Origin: Plectrocnemia conspersa
Lineage: Eukaryota; Arthropoda; Insecta; Trichoptera; Polycentropodidae
Assembly (NCBI GenBank): GCA_009617715.1
Contig: VTFK01000263.1
Coordinates: 496,001 to 560,000, forward strand
Length of the DNA: 64,000 bases
Direction of reading: 5' to 3'
Shown: piece by piece, positions 53,106 through 62,100 of the stretch
Position numbering within the stretch: position 1 is the stretch's first letter
Layout of the letters: the number at the start of each line of letters is the position of its first letter
Translations under genes and position numbers: made by a program
The notes under the pieces: generated by a model
Told to the model about the DNA's origin: nothing
Databases searched by the model: none
What the model saw: the letters and a program-made list of their open reading frames with translations, nothing else

Positions 53106-56100
53106 CTGAAAATCGAAGAAGACATATTTATTATTAATTATAATATATTGATAAAACAACTTTCTAGAATCAACTGAACCTAAGACCTAACCTAATATTT
53201 GCCTTTTATTTATTTCATGTTTGACTTGTGCAATTTTTATTGGATACCTAAACAAACAGAGAAAATTGGCGAGGCGTTGCTATAACCGAGCTCTGCTGTA
53301 TATATTATATTTTTATATATTATTAAAGTTAATATTGACCTTCCGCTGGAGGAGCCGCAGCTGGGGGCGCTTCGGGCGCTGGCGCAGGCTCCGCTGCTGG
53401 AGCAGCTGCTGGTGGAGCTAAAATAAAAATTTAAAGATAATATATTTTGTAAACACTGTAGTTGTGTGAAATAATATTATTACGTACCTTCCGCTGGAGC
53501 TGCAGGAGGTGCTTCTGGTGCTGGTGCTGCGCCTTCCGCTGGTGCTGGAGCTGGGGCTGGAGCTGCTGCTGGAGCTGCTGCAGGGGCTGCTGCTGGAGCT
53601 GCGTCTGCAGCAGGAGCTGGTGCACCTAAAATATTTAATATGCATTTAGAATATCTCAATAGATATAAATTTGCTTCAGATGATGTTTGCTGTTATCTGT
53701 TAAAATTACACACTAATTTAATTTGTATCAATAGGCATATGCATAGGTTTTTGCTTTGATTAAATACTTGAAAGTATTTTTTTTATTGAATTTGCATAAT
53801 TTATTATCATGGACAATAATATGCAGTACTGTTAATAAATCAATAAACATTTTTTTAAGACATTAAACAAAATAAATTGTTGAAAATCGCGTCTGAAATT
53901 TCTCTTCAGATCACAAACCGTAGATTAGATAAAATCCATATCTGATAAATACTTAAATTGTCAAAAAATCCATCAGTCATAATGTAATAAATTATTCAGT
54001 TTAATGGTGACAAAATATAAAAAAATCCTAGCTATCCGGGAATTCCCATTATTACTCTTAAGTTGTGACCCAGTATTCATAAACCATGGTCACTAATAGC
54101 TGTAACAATTGAAAATTGAATTGCTTAAAAATAATGACAGAATTATATGATTTATTGCATAAGAGAATAACAAGAATTTATACGAAATGTTTTTTTTTTC
54201 AAAAAAACATTATTTAATATTTAATCTAAAACCTAGCTTTCAATTAATTAAATGTGTACTATGTATCACAATCTATTAGTTTTGAAAATATATCAATTTA
54301 ACCGAATTGTTTTCAATAAGTTAAAACTAGAGATACAGATCAAAAAATGTTTTCTTACCTTCGGCTGGAGGAGCTGGGGCGGCACCGTCCGCTGGTGGCA
54401 CTGCCGGCGCTGCCGGTGCTCCTTCTGCGGGTGGAGCAGCCGGTGCTCCTTCTGCTGGCGCAGCTGCGGGTGCTCCTTCTGCTGGTGGTGCTGCCCCATC
54501 TGCGGGTGGCGGAGCACCTTCTGCGGGTGGTGCGCCATCGGCTGGAGGTGCGCCTTCTGCTGGGGGCGCAGCGCCATCTGCAGGAGGAGCGCCCTCTGCC
54601 GGGGGTCCTGCTTCTCCACCTTCGCCTCCTTCACCCTCCTAAAGCCACCCCATAATACCACATTATATAAAAGCATTGTACAATATACAAATACGTAGCA
54701 AATATTAAGCAATATATTTTTAATAATTTAATAAGCGAAGCCACATTTATATATTATTCATTAAATAAACCTCGAATTCAATGCATGTCTATGTTTCATT
54801 ATTATCATTTAAACAAAATTAGAAATATTAATGTTTTATATAAAATAAATATTGTTTAACGCTCTTGAAATATATGAGATTGAAATTAGATTTTATAAAT
54901 TATATTATTTTATACAAAACTTGAGTTATTTGTACAATATAATATAATATAACGTTATAAGCTGTATATCAAGAGAGTTAAAAATATTAGTTTAAAACAC
55001 ATTATTATACAATTTTGTTAGAATTGCGTAATAGAAAGTCGAAATATGTTTATTTTAAATCTAGTAAAAACAATGTCAAGATTCGGGCAAAGATCCAGAT
55101 ATTTATTTAAAACTCTTGGCGAGAATCCCAGCTACTAATTGCGGTTTTTGTATTTAAAAAATGTATTTTTTATTTATATAATAATATAAATAGAAAATTT
55201 TAATATATATATATATATCGATAAACCTTAGTGTAAACTCGCTAATTTCACATTTGTGTAAAAATTATTTAATAATGCCACTTTACACATGCTATTAAAA
55301 TATCACATTGTGAAACTAAAAATAAATCTAAAAATTATAGTACATAGAAAATAACCAGCTAAAAATGTAAATCTGTAAATTATATTGGTACTCAATTTAT
55401 ATTTAGGATATTGATATGATACTAGTTACATATACAAAATAATTTTAATATAAAACAAGATCTAATAATGCCGTTATCTTTAACTTATATTGCGACATTT
55501 TATTATAAGCAATTATAAGGATTGCCTTAGAATATCATAATAATTATAAAATAATAACTAAGTTTTGAAACATTTAAGTCCAATTTAAAAATATTAATTT
55601 AAAATAATTTAACATTTTATAATTAAATATAACCGATTATTTTTTTATAAAAAAATACACGAGACTTGATAGATGTTCACTACCCTTTAAATAGAAATAA
55701 TTTTTCTTAATATACTTTAAATATAACTCATCTCAATATACATATATTTAAAATATAATTATTTACGTTAGGATGTTTAGGAGAAAACGTTATTCATATG
55801 AAACATGCAATCTGAACTATGAATCAAAACTTACATTTTAACTGCAACCATCTCGAGCGGAATACTGCAGTTGTATACTTACGCTACATCTTCATCATGC
55901 AGTTAAATTTAACCGTGAAAAACATTTTATTTGTTTTTGTACTTATTCAAAGAACATTTAACTAGACTATGTTTATAATAAAACAAGAACATACTATTAC
56001 GCTACTATGTATTCTGTGGATATTTTCATTTTAAAAACCAATGAATATCCACCGTGCTCGGATTTAAAACAAAAGGAAAGGTGTATAACTAATAAAATAA

Positions 56101-59100
56101 TATAAAATATTGTTCTTTCAATAACAACATGCTTTTTGAAGGATTCAACCTTATTTATATGTGGATGACAAATTGGGATTTGTAGTGTTTGAAAATATGT
56201 GTAACGCTCTGTTTTTTCTGTTAATAAAGTGTCATATATTTCTTCAAAGTGTTATACGACATAAAATAATTATTATTGAAACGAATTATGTATTTGATAA
56301 AGTATAAACAATAGTTGTACACAAAGAAATTAAAATAACAAACATTATATATAAATAATTATAATATATGTAATATTATTAAATACAGTTTGCGAAATGA
56401 AAACAGATATTTTTTTTAGTATGATTTTTTTTATACTCTCATATCGTTCGCATGTAAAAATCGCGTCTTGATGATACTTTTACATGGTATGTTGATGATG
56501 ATACTGTGGTGGTATTATGGTGTTTTGGTATAAATAATGTCGATGTTGAAACACTTGGATGGAATGTGTTTCTAGAGGAAGGTGATAGGTTTGGGTCCAG
56601 CAGGCCGTGCTCATGCCTCTTGTTCCTCCTCTTTTACCTTCTGTGCATCTCCGGGCTTGCCCTTGGACCAGTCGGGTTTTTTCTGCGAATTTAAAATATA
56701 AATATATTAAGTAATGAATGAATAATATATTGTTAATAATCTATATTATTAATAAAAATATTCAGACCCAAAAAAATATTTTAAATTCAATCATAAATAT
56801 TTATATTTATAATAATTTTTTTATTAGCAGTTTAGCAATATTCTAAAAAATCTCAAAAAACTATTTATATATTTTTTCAAATATCATATCACACTTGAAA
56901 GCTAACATTCTTAAAAGCGTTTGTTAGTGAAAAAGATTTTTTTTTAAAAAAACCTCATTTCATATCGCTCTAAATGACATAGTATCCACTACACTAGTCA
57001 TATGATATTTTTATTTAAATATATTAATAATGCTATTTAAAGTGCCATAAATTAAAAAACCGTGATTTATTCTAATCATCTAAATCTAAACCACACTTTT
57101 ATTTATATATGCGCTCTATATACACTTGATATTTACATTATTTGATTCTTATTTATTTATTCAGTGCTATATTTACATTTTTAAATTTAAAAATAATAAA
57201 AAAATTGAAAAATGAAAAGAGTGCTTAATTACTATGTCGATAGAGAAGGAAAGATAAGTAGATTTCGAGAAGAACGCGATTTCACCTAAACAAAACGCAT
57301 TTCACCTAATAGAAAAAAATAACAAGAAAAATAATATGGTACACTATATAATCGGGTTTTTCCAATTTCTGTTACCTTTGAACCGGAACTACCCTGAAAC
57401 CGTATCGAAATAAAAAAAACATAATTATCCACATGTTCATTTAAAACTTCAACTAAAAAACCCTATTTGACATAAAATTATTCTACCCTTATACTCGCAA
57501 TATTTTTTTTAAATATCTATATGAATAAAAATCTCACCTCTTTATCTTCTTCTTCAAGGGTAAATTCTTTCTTCTTTACAACCTTGAGTTGATTACGGAA
57601 GTTGAACTCGGCAGCCTTCTTTTGAAGCTTAGCGAATTTGTTTTCATATTTAGATACCTTTTCAAGGTAGGCTTAACGCTGTAAATAAATGTTAAATTAT
57701 TATGACATAATGGTTTATTAGTTTAAGTATATGTGAGGAGACTCACAATTTTCCTCTGAGGTCATTGACTTGAGTATTGAGGTCTGCGATCTATATAACA
57801 CAAAATTGAATCAATTTTTTGTGTTATTGTCCAATTAAATATCTAAAACGTATACATGCTCATTCGGACAAAACATTATGATTCAGGTGTACTACGTATA
57901 GAAAGGATATTAATGATTTTTTTAAATTGATCGATCTAAATTACAGTTAAAAGAACACGAAAATATGAAGTAAGATTTGACTTTTGAATTTATCTCTAAA
58001 TATAAAAATTTACACAAAAAAAAGTATTTCATGATATAGGAAAAATTAATTTAACAACTAAAATGTATTTTTCAATGCTTCATTCAAAATCATATGCTAT
58101 CATTCAAAAATTTCATGATGCAAATACTATATATATATATAAAAATGATACTATGTATATAAAAAAAACTTAATAATTATATAAGAAATAATTCATGCCA
58201 TGTGTATATTCATATGTTTGTGTATTTACAATGAAAAAAGAAGAGGTTAGTCAAAAGATATTTGTATACGTCTGCTCTACAACAACAAAAATTAAAATTA
58301 AATTAAAAAACACAAAATAAAAAACAACAAATGGGAACAAGTCACTCAACATCTACTGAAAATGTTGCCTTTGTACAGTAAACGTTTTAATTAATATATT
58401 TAATAATCAACTACTACGCATATATCGCAATAAATATTAGTTTTACGTAAATATATGCTTTATGGATTTTAATAAATAAATATTATTACTATCTACTGAT
58501 TACTACAGTTTACAACAATGATATTTTACTGTTACTTATGGATGGGAGACAGATTGAAAATTAGGCAAAAGTTATTTGCGTTCTCGGAATCATTGCTCCT
58601 TCTTGATTGACCAATAAATAATAAAATAAAACACATAAGAATGATCAAAATTTCTGCGAATAAAAAAATTATGATTAACATATTTTTTTAAATAATATTA
58701 TTATTTAACTAAAATATAAATTTTATCCTACAGTTTTACGCGAGCTACTCATTTTATTTTTATGTTAAAGTATTTTAGAATATAATAATGTAGGATGGGA
58801 TTAGTGACATAGGCATATTTACAGCAGGAACATTATAGATCATGAATATTAAATTAAAAAATATATATGATTTCAATAATAAATATATTCACTGGCGATC
58901 TATAATGTTATGGGATATTTGATGTGGTAATGTCTCTTGTTTGTTTTATTTATTTTTTGAATATATTATTATTATTATATCTTGACTTATCTTAAACATA
59001 TTTAAGAGAGATTTTGTTGTTGATTTGCAGTGGAAAGCGTCTGATAACGCATTTTCTATAATATACATTGTGTGTAAAAAGAGACAAATAGTTTTTATTT

Positions 59101-62100
59101 AAATATTTTTGGACTGGATGGTGGATCGTAAAATTCAATCAGGTCATTCATTCATTCATATAATACAAAACGAGGCTGCTGGTCTCAGTCAGCTATCTTA
59201 TGCCTTTAATTGACACACCGGGCATAAGTCATCTTCTATAATAAAAAAAAACTAAAACCTCTCGACAAGTGCAAAAAAACGCAACACATTTCGAATCGTT
59301 TCAAAATTTAGAAAAATATATATTTATATAATACAGATTTACGTTATTAGTGTATTTATTGATTGCATATTATTTTTTATTGGAAACTGAAATGAAATGC
59401 GTCGCTTAAAATAAAACCAAACTTCGCCATCACTAGTCTAAATAAGAATATCCCACAACACACGACACACAAACACAGTTTGTCATTTTATTGTATCATA
59501 TGTCATTAACATTAATTCATATATATCTTTATATATATAAAACAAACATTTTATATATAAAATATATGTATAATAAATACGAGGCAACTAATGGTGGCAG
59601 TGTGCGGGAGTGTTTGGTGCAAAATCGATTCTCTCCAACATATGATAAGATTAAATGTTTCATACATATGTTACATATGTATGTTCTACACTTATTCATC
59701 AAGTGTGGATAAAAATCGTACATATATATACTTTAAGGTGGGGTGGAAAATCAAGTTCAACAGTACAATATATACACTGTCATTTAAGTCTACGAAGGAG
59801 AGGCTACGGATGGAGCATATGGGTGATTCCGTAGCATGGCACTTTCTGTCATTTTTTTTATCGAACGTGTACGCGTCTATTATATTTATGTATGTATATA
59901 TATATATAATGCATATATAACATATATATTTTTATAGCAAGATGGAGATTTGGAACAAGAAGCTTCGGCGGCGCTGGACCACGCTGCCTCTCGACCAGAC
60001 CTTTACTGCTCACAGTAGCAACAAACAAACCCTACCGTAAGATGATAAAATAAAGCCAACAGTCGCTATAAGAAAAACAGTGCATTGAACAATCTCCAGC
60101 GTTGATTAATTGATTTGATAATAGCAGTCACACAAAAAATATGAAAATTAAAAAATAGTTCAGTGCCAAGTGCCATACTGTCAAATGAGGAGCAAACATA
60201 ACAAGGCCTTAAAAGCTAAATCACTGCAAAGGGAAAAGGGTAATTAAAATATCAATAAAATTATAATATAAAACACATGCAAATTATATCTAAAAAAGCA
60301 GCAATTATAAAATATGTGATATTATGTGCGTTTAAATGATACATATTAATTGCGAAGCGGAATATGTGCTCTTTCTCGATGATGTTATGTTAATGTGTGT
60401 TAATCTCTCTAAGATATGTATATAATGATTTATATATTTTTATTATTATATTGTTTTAGTTTTATTATGATGGTGTTATATCTCATGTTATATAAATATA
60501 AATGATATAAGCCCTTTTATGCGACATGTAGCGGCATGCGCTGTTGAAATTTTGGGTCTTCGTCGATGGTATGAGGTAAGAAGGATGATGTGGATAGGCT
60601 TTTTAGTGTTTTATTAATGGATACCATTAAAGCTCACTACAAAAAATAATAATAAAATACGAGATAAATATATTAAAAAACGCGGTCCACCTTCGGCTAA
60701 TTTAGCTGCGATCAGAATCGATTTTGCACCACCGCCACGTATCATACCATCACAAGCGAAGTTATTATATAAATAATATATATAAATAAAAAAATAAACA
60801 TTTGCAAAACTATATACAATTGGCTCTACGATCTATGTCTAGGGAAACCTTGCTCAGCCCTGGCTAATGAGGTTATCGCATCACAAGTGCTAGGGTACCT
60901 CTACTCCGAGCTCTTTGCGGATCTGTCTGTTGCTTTCGTTTGTCGCATATTTATATTATAATATATATAATAAGATTCAATTTAATGTACTCAAATATGG
61001 ACAATACACTCTTTTGACCCAGGGACTGATCAAGAAACAAATTATTTACAAAATAAATAAATAAATAAAAAAACGGTTCTCAAAAAAAACTGGCAAGCGT
61101 TATGAACACGGAAAACATGAATGTCTACACGTTTGATTACGTGATCTGATTCTATATATATATAAGATAAATATATATATTCACAACAGTTTCAACTATG
61201 CATATTTGATACAATTAAATACCTCCCAGTCCCTTTTCCTGACTTCATGTTCCAAATCCCACTTCTGGCCTTCGCAAATATACATGCGGTCATAATACTC
61301 CTGTACTATTTCCCTGAGATCGTCTACGAAATGGAAACAGTAACGTTAGATTTTTTGATAGGTGAATAAAAAAAAATCAATCAGATCGCTGTTTGCATGA
61401 TTTAACCAATGAAAGACGCGGACAATCGAGAGCGCTCGACGCCATTCGGGATCCAGGGAGGATGTGAGGTGATCTTATTTTTCTTTAAATATATATAGGA
61501 TGCTGCAAATCTGAAAACGAGAAGTGGTTGGAGAGCCGAGCGCTCTATCTCGAACCCTGACACTGCATTTAACATATCGTTCGTCAAATCTCATTTTTTT
61601 AAATTAACTCTATGTTCTTCACGTCTTACAAACTGAATTTGTTGTTGTCATGTGGTGTGTGGGTGCAATGCGGAAACATTCTTATCATCGGATAGTCCCA
61701 GAGGTTTACCTCTAATGCTTTAATCTTGCTGCCCCTCTCTAGATCGTACTTATCACCTTCAAGGTTGTACATTCTATGCCAGTACATGGCGCATATGGTC
61801 TGCAACTCGGCTGAAGAAAACAATCCACATTTGAATTTTTATAACGGGGACTATTTAAGGAGACAATGACCCGGGTTTTTTAGGGGATAAGCGAAAGCAA
61901 AGCTCCAATCGCCCGCTGAAGACAAGCCGATCTAGAGTCCACTGTGATCTTATGCATATTATAAAATAGGTCAAATTTACATTTTAGAAATATTTGCTTT
62001 TAATAGATGCAATTTAATTTAAGTTGTAAGAAAAACTCTTGTAAATGACATTCTAATATAAAAGTGACTTTAAGTTAGGGTTATTAAAGTGAAATCTTAT

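Noticed and set aside
53418..53645. Ser-rich and Gln-rich minus-strand frames at the second Pro/Ala exon
   Set aside because: Out-of-phase readings of the same Ala/Pro repeat that run into intron sequence.
54293..54712. 139-codon minus-strand frame and 102-148-codon plus-strand frames over the Pro/Ala exon
   Set aside because: They are shadows of the GC-rich PPAEGA repeat in other frames. Only the Pro/Ala frame fits the splice phases of all neighbouring exons.
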